Source of the DNA: Saccharofermentans sp.
GTDB taxonomy: Bacteria > Bacillota > Clostridia > Saccharofermentanales > Saccharofermentanaceae
Length of the DNA: 64,000 bases
Assembly (NCBI GenBank): GCA_016292135.1
Contig: JAEFAZ010000005.1
Location: 62,001-126,000, forward strand
Reading direction: 5' to 3'
In this document: positions 43,147 to 52,446 of the stretch, in pieces
Layout of the letters: every line of letters starts with the position of its first letter
How positions within the stretch are numbered: position 1 is the first letter of the stretch
Position numbers and translations under genes: made by a program
Notes under the pieces: generated by a model
Told to the model about the DNA's origin: nothing
Databases searched by the model: none
Seen by the model: the letters and a program-made list of their open reading frames with translations, nothing else

Positions 43147-44682
43147 ATGTTAAGCACATCCAGATTCAAGAGCGTAACGATACTTTCGTCTGTTTTCGCT
43201 GTCATCGTTCTTTTTCTCTCGATCTATGCTTTCGCGAGCACTGATATCGCCTCCCTGAAATTTATGAGCGTGATCGACATCACGCTCGACATCTTCTGCA
43301 TCTTCTCGGGGATCGTCCTCTTCATAAGTGCCGTCCTCGATACGCCGAAGAAAGAAGATGACTTCAAGTTCTTCCTTCATATGCTCTTAACCAACATCGT
43401 CGCCTCTTTCGCAGACGAGATGTCATGGATCGTTGACGGCCAGCCCCAGTACATCCAGGCCAACATGGCTGCGAACACGGTCTACTACCTTGCCAACCTG
43501 ATGATGCCTTTCCTGTTCTGGAAATATGTCTCATCCATCCTCAGGATAGCCGGAAAGAAGTTCAGCAAATGGACTTGTCTTTTCGATATCGGACTTTTCA
43601 TCTCTGCCGCGCTCATAGTCCTGAATGTCTTTACGGGGATCTATTTCACGGTCGATCCTGACGGTTTCTACCACAGATCGCCCTATTTCATGGCATCGAA
43701 TATCTATATCTACCTGACCCTCATCATCACACTCATATTCGTGGTCATATACCGCAATCTCCTGAGGAAATATCAGCTGATCGCCTTCTTTATCTACGTC
43801 TTCTTCCCTATTGGAATGGGTTTCTTCGCCGTTGCTATCTACGGTCTCACCCTGACCACGGCTTCTTCCTGTCTCGTCCTGCTCCTGATGTACTGCATCC
43901 TGCACGTTAAGCTGAGCCGTGAGCGTTACGTGGCCGCGAACGACCTTGTAACCGCGAATGCCATCCAGAAGAACATAATCCCCGCAGGCTCCCACGCTTA
44001 TCCCGACAGGACGGATTTCGATCTTTACGCATCGATGACGACCGCCAAGGAAGTCGGAGGCGACTTTTACGATCATTTCATGGCGGATAACGACCACCTC
44101 GTCATCATCATCTCGGACGTATCGGGCAAGAGCATTCCCGCTGCCCTGTTCATGATGGTCGTAAAGACCATGCTGAACGACCGGGCTCACAGGAGTTTCA
44201 GGAGTGTCAGGGAAGTATTCAACAGGGTCAACAACCAGCTCTGCGAAGTAAACGAGCTTGATATGTTCGCGACAGCCTGGCTGGGAGTCCTCGAGCTTTC
44301 GACCGGAAGATTAAGCTATTCTTCCGCAGGACATGAATACATGGCTTTAAAGAAGGCAAACGGCGTCTTCGAGATCAGGAAGATAGATAATCTTCCGCCT
44401 CTTGCCGTTATCGAAAACATAGAATACAAGGATTACGAGATCACTCTCGAGCCCGGAGACATCATCTGGCTTTATACCGACGGCGTTCCCGAGGCACTGA
44501 ACCTGCAAAGGGAGATGTACGGCATCGACAGGATGATCGCTTCCCTTAACAGGCACTGCACGGGCGACATCAAGGATCTCGATAAAGGCATCCGCGAAGA
44601 CATCGTCTTCTTCTCGGGCGGCGCGGAACAGGCAGACGACATCACGACCCTCTGCCTCAGGTACAACGGTCCTGCCAAATGA
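43147..44682 (+). CDS. Membrane SpoIIE-type serine phosphatase
   Basis: About 511 residues with the start at MLSTSRFKS (43147), which has GGGGGACG in front; a start 12 bases earlier has none. Seven or so membrane segments cover the first 260 residues (SVFAVIVLFLSIYAFAS and others). A PP2C/SpoIIE phosphatase domain follows, with DLYASMTTAKEVGGDFYDHF near residue 293, ISDVSGKSIPAALFM and WLYTDGVPEAL. Such proteins usually remove phosphate from anti-anti-sigma factors. No anti-sigma gene is adjacent. It starts 65 bases after the T-box-controlled gene and overlaps the next gene by 4 bases. Confidence 0.9.
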   Translation: MLSTSRFKSVTILSSVFAVIVLFLSIYAFASTDIASLKFMSVIDITLDIFCIFSGIVLFISAVLDTPKKEDDFKFFLHMLLTNIVASFADEMSWIVDGQPQYIQANMAANTVYYLANLMMPFLFWKYVSSILRIAGKKFSKWTCLFDIGLFISAALIVLNVFTGIYFTVDPDGFYHRSPYFMASNIYIYLTLIITLIFVVIYRNLLRKYQLIAFFIYVFFPIGMGFFAVAIYGLTLTTASSCLVLLLMYCILHVKLSRERYVAANDLVTANAIQKNIIPAGSHAYPDRTDFDLYASMTTAKEVGGDFYDHFMADNDHLVIIISDVSGKSIPAALFMMVVKTMLNDRAHRSFRSVREVFNRVNNQLCEVNELDMFATAWLGVLELSTGRLSYSSAGHEYMALKKANGVFEIRKIDNLPPLAVIENIEYKDYEITLEPGDIIWLYTDGVPEALNLQREMYGIDRMIASLNRHCTGDIKDLDKGIREDIVFFSGGAEQADDITTLCLRYNGPAK

Positions 44683-45935
44683 AGCTCTTAACACTAAGCG
44701 AAAAAGAGATCATCATCACGCTTATCGCGCTCGGTCTTCTTCTGCTGTCGGCCTTCCTCTTCGGCACGCTTTTCGAAAAGATAAAAGGTCCCCGTGTGGT
44801 AGGCGAGATCATAGGCGGCATGCTCTTCGGCGGAAGTTTCCTTTATATCTTCGCACCGGTACTTATGAGCTCCGTTTTCGAAGCATATCCCGAAGAAGGC
44901 AAAGTCCTCAATATCTTCTACCAGCTGGGATTGATATTCCTAATGTTCCTGTCGGGCTACAACACCGAGATCAAAGCCGATAAGAGCAACATCAAGACGA
45001 TAAGCCTGGTCTTCACTGGCGCTACGATCCTCCCCATGGCGGGCAGCATCCCCTTCTTCAACCTCTTCCAGGACAGCTTCATCGGCAGCATCGGCAATGT
45101 GACCTGTTACAGGATGGTCTTCGCGATCGGTGTAGCGATCACATCGATCCCCGTCATATCGAAGATCTTCTTCGACATGGGCATAATGAACACCAGATTC
45201 TCAAATACCGTTCTCACCGTATCGACTTTCCAGGATCTTTGCTTATGGGTGCTGCTCAATGTTGCAGTCAAGATAGCATCGGCGGGACAGATCAAACTGT
45301 GGGAGATGCTCCTGATCGTATTCGTCACCATCGGCATATTTGCCGCGATCGCCGTCATAGCAAAGCACATCAAAGAGATCCGCAAGGAATGGAAAGCGAA
45401 TACTTTCTACACCTTAAGCTTCGTTATCCTCTTGATAACATGCGGATTGCTCTATTGGGCAGGGATCAATATCATGTACTCGGCCTTTGTGGTCGGTTAT
45501 CTTATCAAGGCGATCTTCGGCAGGTCCGGCACGACAAAGACAAGGATGAAGTACCTTGAGAACATAGCATTCTCATTCTTCATCCCCATATACTTCGCTC
45601 TCGTCGGGATCCAGCTCAATGTCGTGCATGGTTTCTCTTTCGCAAGATTCGGGCTCTTCTTCGCGATAGCTTTCGGGCTCGAGTTCATAGGCACCTGGCT
45701 CATGCTCCTCCCTTCAGGACTTTCGCACGGGACGAGGCTCGACTTCGCCATGACGATGAACGCCAGAGGAGGTCCCGGCATCGTGCTGGCAACAGTTGCT
45801 TACTCTTATAACATCATCAGCCTCGAATTCTTTACAGTACTCATACTCACGACGATGCTGTCCTCCATGACGGCAGGATACTGGCTCAGGTTCAGACAGA
45901 AGAAAGATCCTGATCAGTTCAACAAGATGGCATAA
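44679..45935 (+). CDS. CPA2-family cation/proton antiporter
   Basis: A 418-residue membrane protein with about twelve helices. The pattern KGPRVVGEIIGGMLFGGSFL near the N-terminus and the conserved MNARGGPGIVLATVAYSY near the end are those of the Na+/H+ or K+/H+ exchanger superfamily (KefB/NapA-like). It has no C-terminal TrkA domain, unlike KefB, so regulation must come from elsewhere. It overlaps the phosphatase gene by 4 bases (ATGA), suggesting coupled translation. Confidence 0.88.
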   Translation: MKLLTLSEKEIIITLIALGLLLLSAFLFGTLFEKIKGPRVVGEIIGGMLFGGSFLYIFAPVLMSSVFEAYPEEGKVLNIFYQLGLIFLMFLSGYNTEIKADKSNIKTISLVFTGATILPMAGSIPFFNLFQDSFIGSIGNVTCYRMVFAIGVAITSIPVISKIFFDMGIMNTRFSNTVLTVSTFQDLCLWVLLNVAVKIASAGQIKLWEMLLIVFVTIGIFAAIAVIAKHIKEIRKEWKANTFYTLSFVILLITCGLLYWAGINIMYSAFVVGYLIKAIFGRSGTTKTRMKYLENIAFSFFIPIYFALVGIQLNVVHGFSFARFGLFFAIAFGLEFIGTWLMLLPSGLSHGTRLDFAMTMNARGGPGIVLATVAYSYNIISLEFFTVLILTTMLSSMTAGYWLRFRQKKDPDQFNKMA

Positions 45936-45945
45936 GGAGTCTCAC

Positions 45946-46533
45946 ATGAAGATCTACGACATCACACAGGAACTATTCGGATGCGAAGTATACCCGGGCG
46001 ACCCGTCACCCGTTATGGAACGCGTAATGTCGATCCCCAATGGCGACATATGCAACCTCACAAGCTTTTCGATGTGCGCGCATAACGGCACGCACGTTGA
46101 CGCTCCCTTCCACTTCTTAAAAGACGGCAAGACGATAGATCAGGTCAGCCTCGAAAGATTTGTGGGACCCTGCTTTGTCGCAGAACACGAAGGCGACGTA
46201 AGCGCGGAAGATGCCGGAAAGATGCTTGCCAAATCCGGCGATGCCGGCAGGATCCTCATAAAGGGGAATGCCACAGTTACGGCCGAAGCCGCAAAAGTGT
46301 TCGCTGACAACAGAATCTTTCTTCTCGGCAACGAATCACAGACAGTAGGTCCGATCGATGCCCCTGCCGAAGTCCACTATATCCTGCTGGGCGCCGAAGT
46401 CGTCCTCCTTGAAGGAATAAGGCTCGCAGATATCAAGGAAGGCAGATACTTCCTCTGTGCCCAGCCTCTTAATCTCGGCGGATGTGACGGTGCGCCCGTG
46501 CGCGCGATCCTGATCGGGGATTTGGATCAGTAA
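45946..46533 (+). CDS. Cyclase-family hydrolase (kynurenine formamidase-like)
   Basis: A 195-residue protein with the family metal-binding motif CAHNGTHVDAPFHFLKDGK (about residues 41-59), followed by FVGPCFV and ILIKGNAT. Members are Mn2+- or Zn2+-dependent amidases, including kynurenine formamidase and isatin hydrolase. The substrate is unknown. It follows the antiporter by 10 bases in the same operon and converges with an oxidoreductase gene with a 7-base overlap. Confidence 0.88.
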   Translation: MKIYDITQELFGCEVYPGDPSPVMERVMSIPNGDICNLTSFSMCAHNGTHVDAPFHFLKDGKTIDQVSLERFVGPCFVAEHEGDVSAEDAGKMLAKSGDAGRILIKGNATVTAEAAKVFADNRIFLLGNESQTVGPIDAPAEVHYILLGAEVVLLEGIRLADIKEGRYFLCAQPLNLGGCDGAPVRAILIGDLDQ

Positions 46534-47501
46534 CCTATCTCTTCCAGAACACGGTCGATGAACTCGGAGTTCTTAATCGAGAACTCTTTCGTAACGTGCG
46601 GCTTCTCGCCTTCAGCTATGCATCTCCCGAACTGTTCTGACTCGAGGGCATAATTATTTCTTGCCGTCAGATCGCGTGTGATCTTGCCTTCGTCAGTCAC
46701 GATATCGTATGTGATATCGCCTTCCTGGTTATAACAGACAAAAGATTCTATCGAACCCTTGGTACCGTGGATATAAAGCCTGTCATATCTCTTGTCGGAA
46801 TCCGTTCCCAGTATCATGCCGACATTGAATGCAGCCCTGACTCCGTTGGCGAACTTCAGTATGCCCGCTGTCAGGTGATCGACCTCATTCTCCGAGAATT
46901 CGGCAACCGCTTTTACGGATACGACATCAGAATCTACAAGGCTTAAGATCAGTGATGAACAGTAACAGCCGAGGTCGTACATGGCTCCACCGCCCGGACC
47001 CTTGCGGAGTCTGAAATCGTCCTTGTAGCACTGGGTATAGAATGCCGTCTCGATAAACTCCACATCACCGATGATTCCGCTCGCGATATCATCCTTGAGG
47101 CTTTGTACATAAGGGCTGTGAAGATATGCGAACGCTTCCATGAGGAGCACGTTGTTGTCTTCAGCCGCCTTGAACATGGCGCGTGTCTCTTCCGCATTCA
47201 TGGCGACAGGCTTTTCGCAGAGGACATTCTTGCCTGCCTCCAGTGCCTTGATGACCCAGGGCTTATGCAGATCGTTGGGAAGCGGAACATATACGGCCTC
47301 AACTTCCTCATCGGCTAAGAGTTCGTCATAGCTGCCGTATGCCTTCTTGAATCCGAATTTTGCTTTATACCTTTCGGCCTTCTCGAGGCTTCTTCCGGCG
47401 ATGGCGGTAAGCTCGCAGTTCTCTGCCTGGAGCATTCCGGGTATGGTTCCCCAGTCGGCAACATTGGCGGTTCCCATTACGCCCCATCTAACTTTAGTCA
47501 T
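46527..47501 (-). CDS. Gfo/Idh/MocA-family oxidoreductase
   Basis: A 324-residue NAD(P)-dependent dehydrogenase. The nucleotide-binding motif is VRWGVMGTANVADWG, and the catalytic EKPVA lies near residue 93 (VLCEKPVAMNAEETRAMF). GGGAMYDLGCY is the usual C-domain motif with the substrate-binding Asp and Tyr/His. The start at 47501 is favoured by GGGAGG five bases before it; an upstream GTG (47507) is possible. The substrate is a sugar or cyclitol (unknown). Confidence 0.9.
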   Translation of the reverse strand: MTKVRWGVMGTANVADWGTIPGMLQAENCELTAIAGRSLEKAERYKAKFGFKKAYGSYDELLADEEVEAVYVPLPNDLHKPWVIKALEAGKNVLCEKPVAMNAEETRAMFKAAEDNNVLLMEAFAYLHSPYVQSLKDDIASGIIGDVEFIETAFYTQCYKDDFRLRKGPGGGAMYDLGCYCSSLILSLVDSDVVSVKAVAEFSENEVDHLTAGILKFANGVRAAFNVGMILGTDSDKRYDRLYIHGTKGSIESFVCYNQEGDITYDIVTDEGKITRDLTARNNYALESEQFGRCIAEGEKPHVTKEFSIKNSEFIDRVLEEIGY

Positions 47502-47599
47502 AGACACCTCCCCTTCGTGACCTTATGTATTCCCCCTATGGTCACAACAATAGCACTTATATTGTAAACGAGTCCTTTCATATCGGCAATCAGCCCGCG

Positions 47600-47608
47600 T
47601 GATATAAT
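47600..47608 (+). promoter_or_regulatory. Extended -10 promoter of the esterase gene
   Basis: TGATATAAT, the same extended -10 box as before the nitroreductase gene. The GGAGG at 47628-47632 and ATG at 47638 follow. Confidence 0.6.
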
Positions 47609-47637
47609 ACTCGAAAAGATCATTAACGGAGGCTGTT

Positions 47638-48531
47638 ATGGGACTTAAGGATATACTGATGAAGAGGAGCGAAAAAGAGCGTCTCGCTTTTATCGAAAGA
47701 TGCATCGAGTGGGATACTCCCCGTCTCGAAAACGAGCAATACCCTGACGGCGTATCAGTATCGCAGGATATCGTCTACGATGCATCCGCGGGAACCAACG
47801 GCATCCTCGACATCTACTTCCCGGGCGGTGAGAAAGATCATTTCGAAGAAGCTTTCTTCCTCATCCACGGCGGCGCTTTCGTATACGGCAACAAAGAGCT
47901 CGACAAGAACTACGGCATGCACCTTGCGTTGAAAGCAAACATCCCCGTAGTCAACATCAACTACACTCTGATGCCGGACAAGGACCTTGCCGGAGAAGCT
48001 GAAGAGATCTGCCGTGCCCTGTCCTTCCTTCATAAAACTTACGGTCTCGAAAAGATCCACACAACAGGCGATTCCGCGGGCGCCTACCTTGCCCTGCTGA
48101 CAGTCTTCCTCTGCAACGATCCCAAGGTCAGAGAAGACCTCAAGATAAAGACCGTTCCCGAAGTCAGGTGCTTTTCGACAGGTCTCATCTGCGGCGGCTT
48201 TCTCCGCAACAAGAACCGCTTCCCGGGGATCTACATGGATAAGGACGGCTCAATGCCTGACTATCTCATGGATCTCGGCAAGGCTACAGTCCTCTCCTTC
48301 GGAAGGACAAACTGCATTCCCGTCAGCATCATCACGGGCGACAAGGATTCCATGTTAAGGGAATGCGATTACTATAAGAAGGTCCTGGATAAGGCAGGGA
48401 TAGCCAACTCCTACTATAAGGCCGTCTCAGCCGAAGACCGCGTGATGTTCCATGTCTTCCCCATAGCAGTCCCCACCTGGCCTGAATCACAGAAAGTGAT
48501 AGACATGTTCGTAAAGAACGCCGGACTTTAA
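47638..48531 (+). CDS. Alpha/beta-hydrolase esterase (HSL-like)
   Basis: A 297-residue hydrolase with the oxyanion-hole motif FLIHGGAFVYGN and the nucleophile elbow TGDSAGAYLAL. The Asp of the triad is probably in ITGDKDSM and the His in VMFHVFP. No signal peptide is seen. It resembles bacterial hormone-sensitive-lipase or acetyl-esterase relatives acting on short acyl esters, and could deacetylate xylan oligosaccharides given the nearby xylanase (inference). Confidence 0.88.
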   Translation: MGLKDILMKRSEKERLAFIERCIEWDTPRLENEQYPDGVSVSQDIVYDASAGTNGILDIYFPGGEKDHFEEAFFLIHGGAFVYGNKELDKNYGMHLALKANIPVVNINYTLMPDKDLAGEAEEICRALSFLHKTYGLEKIHTTGDSAGAYLALLTVFLCNDPKVREDLKIKTVPEVRCFSTGLICGGFLRNKNRFPGIYMDKDGSMPDYLMDLGKATVLSFGRTNCIPVSIITGDKDSMLRECDYYKKVLDKAGIANSYYKAVSAEDRVMFHVFPIAVPTWPESQKVIDMFVKNAGL

Positions 48532-48566
48532 TGAAGCGATCCGATCGCCCGGGCTGTCATTAAGAA

Positions 48567-48629
48567 AATTACCTGTAAAACGCATTTTTGTACCTGTACA
48601 GGTACAACTTTACCCGATTACAGGTAATT
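48567..48629. repeat. Concentric palindromes around ACCTGTA
   Basis: An 18-base perfect palindrome TGTACCTGTACAGGTACA (48589-48606) is enclosed by 12-base perfect arms AATTACCTGTAA (48567-48578) and TTACAGGTAATT (48618-48629). Both are centred at nearly the same point, 48597.5 and 48598. The word ACCTGTA or its complement occurs four times. It lies between two convergent genes (48532-48703), a region with no gene, followed by a terminator. Confidence 0.8.
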
Positions 48630-48640
48630 CCCGTCTGTAC

Positions 48641-48680
48641 CACAAATGAAAGAGGCTGCCTCATGCGCGAGACAGCCTCT
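48641..48680 (-). terminator. Terminator of the GH10 xylanase gene
   Basis: Stem AGAGGCTGTCTC/GAGGCAGCCTCT with a 6-base loop, followed on the minus strand by TTCATTTGTGG. The stem shares GGCTGTCTC with the potABCD terminator at 22098-22143. Confidence 0.85.
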
Positions 48681-48703
48681 GCAGTTATTGTTCGGATCAG
48701 ATC

Positions 48704-50785
48704 TTACTGAACTACTTCGATAACTACGTTATCAATATAGAAAGCCGACATGTCCGTGCTCTCGAAGTAGAGAGACAGTGAGGTCATTCCTGCGGGAACA
48801 TCCCACTCGCCGGATGCTTCGACCCATTCACCCTTCGATGTGTCAACTTCGATGAGGTGAGGCCATGTGCCGTCGATGTCGCCGGTGAAGCAGACCATGG
48901 GTGCAGCGGACTTGACCGCAAAGGAGAACTTGATCTTCTGGCCGATGAACCTGCTGATGTCGATGGAATATCCGTCCCACTCAGCCTGTCCGCCGGAGTT
49001 CTCGAGACAGTAATCACCTGCGAAAGCGTCGCCCACGATCTTCTGTGTGGAGCTTGCTCTGGGCTTGCCGATGAACTTCTGGTCTTCGTAATCTTCCTTG
49101 ATGGGAGTGAAGTCGCTCTCGACCTCAACATAGTCAGCGGGCTTTGCGATCTCGCCGCCTGTGACTGCACAGACAACGCCCTCGAAAGCGGGCTTGGGTG
49201 TGATGTCTCCGTAGAAGAGCAAAGGCCTGTCAGCGGACTTCCAGCTCATCTCGTCTGTGAGACCCCAGAAGGTGACGCACTCGAGAGGAGTTCCGGCTTT
49301 CTTTGCAGCTACGAGAGCCTCAAAGAGAGTCTTCATGTAAGTACCCTGATCGTACATGGGGTTAGGTGAATTGGGAGCGGAGACGTCAAGCTCTGTGATG
49401 TGGATCTTGACCTTGAGTTCTTCCGCATACTTGTTCATCGCTTTGACGTAGGTGTCAGCCATGAGACCTGCGCTGATATGGCTCTGCATACCCATACCGT
49501 CGATGTTGCCTGCCTTTGCGATAGGCTTGAGCATGTCGAGGATGACCTGCTGCTTGGAAGGCTGATATTCGTTGTAGTCGTTGTAGAAGAGCTCGACGCC
49601 CTTGGGAGCGTGCTTTCTTGCGAACTTGAATGCCTGCTCGACGAAGTCCTCGCCGATGATCTGCTTCCAGTAGCTGTCGCGCATGCCGCCGTTATCGCCT
49701 GCTGCTTCGTTGACAACGTCCCATGCATAGATAACGCCGGGATAGTTCTCTTCGCACCAGTTGGTAACTGACTTGATGTAGTTCTCCATTCTCTTGAGCA
49801 TGAGATCTCTGTCAGCGAGTTCGCCGTTGACATCGTAGTTCTTGTAGAAGAACCAGGAAGGTGTCTGGGAATGCCATACGAGAGTGTGTCCTCTCATCTG
49901 GATGCCGTTCTCCTTGCAGAATTCCAATGTGGGCTTAGCTGCATCGAAGTGGATGGCGGGGTTCTCGTTGTACTTCTCAGGATCAGCAAGATTTGCCGCA
50001 GTGTCGAGGACATTCTCAGGCTTGAGATCGTTCTCGCATGTTACGGAATTGAACTCGCGGATAACGAGCTTCTTGAACTCGTCGTTGCTGTTCGTGATGA
50101 CCGTGGCGGGAACTGCAGCACCCATCTTGAACAGATCCTTGTAGATCTCCTTGAGGGAATCGTAGGATGAAGGATCCTTGAGCTGGGCAACGGGTGTATT
50201 TGTCAGGTCGTTGTAATCTCCGACAACGGAAACAGACATGGTCGTAAGGAGCATGTCCTTTACATCGTTGGCTTCGATATAGATAGCAATATCGGTAGCA
50301 TTCTCGGGGATATCGATATCACCTTCAAGCACGAGGAATACACCCTCTACCGGCTTGATAGAGGTGATGTTGACATAGGACGTGTTGCCGAAGATGTTGT
50401 AGCGGAGCGAAAGCGTAATAGCGGGGTTGGCGCTGTTTACGACCGCCTTGCAGTGAACCTTGTTGCCCCTGTATGCATCGCAGGGGATCTCGATTCCGGC
50501 ATTGGATGTTGCTCTCTCAGAGATCAGGATCTTGCCGTCCTTGTCGGGAGTTGCCTTACAGTCTCCGTTGACTCTCCACTTATCGGAGTTAGCGAAGTCT
50601 TTTACCTCGATAACAAGCGGATCGTCTGCAGGAGTAGTCTCTGCCGGTTTGCTGGCTTCGGTAGTAGTTGTCGTCTCGCTTTCGGATGCAGAAGATTCAG
50701 GTGTTACCTGAGCCGGTGTGCAAGCCGATAACAGACAAGCTGCTGCCGTAACAGTAACCAGAGCTGTCATTAACTTTTTCTTCAT
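48704..50785 (-). CDS. GH10 endo-beta-1,4-xylanase lipoprotein with two carbohydrate-binding-like domains
   Basis: About 693 residues from MKKKLMTAL (50785). A lipoprotein signal (CLLSAC) and Thr-rich linker are followed by a beta-sandwich domain (about 55-185) resembling CBM22/CBM4. Next comes the GH10 barrel with LVWHSQTPSWFF, the acid/base Glu in WDVVNEA (about 357) and the nucleophile Glu in ITELDVS (about 463). A C-terminal CBM4_9-like domain ends with FYIDNVVIEVV. It would be displayed on the outer membrane face and cut xylan. The start 13 residues upstream has no good ribosome site. Confidence 0.94.
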   Translation of the reverse strand: MKKKLMTALVTVTAAACLLSACTPAQVTPESSASESETTTTTEASKPAETTPADDPLVIEVKDFANSDKWRVNGDCKATPDKDGKILISERATSNAGIEIPCDAYRGNKVHCKAVVNSANPAITLSLRYNIFGNTSYVNITSIKPVEGVFLVLEGDIDIPENATDIAIYIEANDVKDMLLTTMSVSVVGDYNDLTNTPVAQLKDPSSYDSLKEIYKDLFKMGAAVPATVITNSNDEFKKLVIREFNSVTCENDLKPENVLDTAANLADPEKYNENPAIHFDAAKPTLEFCKENGIQMRGHTLVWHSQTPSWFFYKNYDVNGELADRDLMLKRMENYIKSVTNWCEENYPGVIYAWDVVNEAAGDNGGMRDSYWKQIIGEDFVEQAFKFARKHAPKGVELFYNDYNEYQPSKQQVILDMLKPIAKAGNIDGMGMQSHISAGLMADTYVKAMNKYAEELKVKIHITELDVSAPNSPNPMYDQGTYMKTLFEALVAAKKAGTPLECVTFWGLTDEMSWKSADRPLLFYGDITPKPAFEGVVCAVTGGEIAKPADYVEVESDFTPIKEDYEDQKFIGKPRASSTQKIVGDAFAGDYCLENSGGQAEWDGYSIDISRFIGQKIKFSFAVKSAAPMVCFTGDIDGTWPHLIEVDTSKGEWVEASGEWDVPAGMTSLSLYFESTDMSAFYIDNVVIEVVQ

Positions 50786-50937
50786 ATTAGCTAACCTTTT
50801 CCTTCCGTAGAAATAGTCGTGCATATTATCTCACATAGAGGGGGGTATCCGCTAATATAAAATGTAGATTTTTCGATCAAAAAAACGGACAAATGACAAA
50901 TCCGCATAAAGACCCGGATACTATCCGGTCCGGAAGC

Positions 50938-52446
50938 TCAGGAACAAAAGTCCAGGATGTTCCTTTTCTCCTTCTTTAAGATCCTCTGGACCGCGAACTT
51001 GCCGGATACGAGGGCTATGGGGAGTCCGCCGGGGTTCATCGTCCACTGGCCTGCGATGTAAAGACCGTCAAGACCTTTGATGACGCCTTTAGATGTCAGC
51101 TGTTTAACGGCGGTCGTGGTAACAAAGCCCATGTAGGATCCGTGGTAAGCGTTGCAGAATCTGTTATATGTCACCGGCGTCCAGCAATCCAGGAACTCGA
51201 TGTTGCCTTCAAGTTCGGGGAATTCCGCGACCAGCCTCTTCTCGAGTTCGATCGCGGTCTCGAGTTTTTTCTGCTTGTATTCTTCACCGGAAAGACCTGC
51301 CCAGAAACGGTAGTCCTCATCGGTCTGCACGAGATTGACCTGTATGACGGTCCTTCCTTCAGGAGCGAAAGACGGGTCATATCCGTAGTTCTTCATCGAC
51401 ATCCTGCTGATGTACCTGTCGCCGACCCGGAGCCTGTCACAGTCAAAGAACACCGTATCTTCCACCCTGAAAGTGTCATCCACGGCAAAAGCGGCCTGGA
51501 AACCGCTCGTAATGGGGTAGCCTTTGCGGTCCTCATATGCTTTCCTGTATTCCTTCGGCATATAGCCGGCATCGATGAGCTTGCCGAAAAGGAAACTCAT
51601 GTCAACAGTGCTTATGACGTAGTCAGATCCTATCACCCCGCCGTCTTCGAGTTCGATCCCGGTACAGCGCCTGCCTTCGACAAGGATCCTTACCACAGGT
51701 GCATTTGTATGGAGCGTGCCTCCAAGTTCCTTGAACCTTGCGGCGATCCTGAGCGACATCGCAAGAGATCCTCCCAGCGGGATATCACCGTTCCCGCCGG
51801 ATATTGACGCATAGGACACCATGAGCGAATAAGAAGTATATTCTGCGGGAAGATAATCGGTCATGAGCTTTCTCATGGCAGGGCTCTTGAACCTCTCCCC
51901 GAGGGCTGCACAGTCGACCTTGCCGAAGTCCTTTATGACCTTGGTCATGTCTCCCATCTCCCTGCCGAGCTCGATATAGTCCTTGATGTTCATCATTTCC
52001 AAAGGCTTCTTCGACGGGACGACACAACCCCGGGCATATGTGACATACTGAATGAACCTTCTTATCTCTTCCTCATCTTCGGGAGAAGCCTTGATCAGTT
52101 CTTCCTGAGTCCTGTCCAGATCCTTCCAGAGCGACAGTTCCTGTCCTTCGAACCTGCTCGCATAGAATCTCTTAGTATCCGCGTATTGTGTGTCATCATC
52201 TATCGCGCCGACGGTCTTCCAGGTGTTATAGAGATCCGTCCCTTTCTTTGTTCCGGTCAGCCAGTGGATGCAGTTATCTATCTGGTAACCGTTTCTGTTC
52301 CAGCTCATGCACTCACCGCCGGGAAGGGCGTTCTTCTCATAGATATGCGCTTCAAAGCCTGCAAGCTGCGCGAAAATGCCGGCGGAAAGACCTGATATGC
52401 CCCCGCCGATTATAACTATCTTCTTTTTTATCTCTGATCCCATCAC
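50938..52446 (-). CDS. FAD-dependent oxidoreductase, phytoene desaturase-like
   Basis: A 502-residue flavoprotein. The FAD-binding motif IVIIGGGISGLSAGIFAQLAGF is at the start, followed by EKNALPGGECMSW. GLYIAGQWTMNPGGLPIAL is the usual C-terminal FAD-contact motif. It belongs to the amine oxidase/phytoene desaturase (CrtI-type) superfamily; a carotenoid role is not supported because no other carotenoid gene is nearby. It is the last gene of a five-gene minus-strand operon and overlaps the preceding gene by 4 bases. Confidence 0.9.
   Translation of the reverse strand: MMGSEIKKKIVIIGGGISGLSAGIFAQLAGFEAHIYEKNALPGGECMSWNRNGYQIDNCIHWLTGTKKGTDLYNTWKTVGAIDDDTQYADTKRFYASRFEGQELSLWKDLDRTQEELIKASPEDEEEIRRFIQYVTYARGCVVPSKKPLEMMNIKDYIELGREMGDMTKVIKDFGKVDCAALGERFKSPAMRKLMTDYLPAEYTSYSLMVSYASISGGNGDIPLGGSLAMSLRIAARFKELGGTLHTNAPVVRILVEGRRCTGIELEDGGVIGSDYVISTVDMSFLFGKLIDAGYMPKEYRKAYEDRKGYPITSGFQAAFAVDDTFRVEDTVFFDCDRLRVGDRYISRMSMKNYGYDPSFAPEGRTVIQVNLVQTDEDYRFWAGLSGEEYKQKKLETAIELEKRLVAEFPELEGNIEFLDCWTPVTYNRFCNAYHGSYMGFVTTTAVKQLTSKGVIKGLDGLYIAGQWTMNPGGLPIALVSGKFAVQRILKKEKRNILDFCS

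Noticed and set aside
50938..52446. Carotenoid biosynthesis gene (crtI)
   Set aside because: Only superfamily-level similarity, and no other carotenoid gene in the surroundings.
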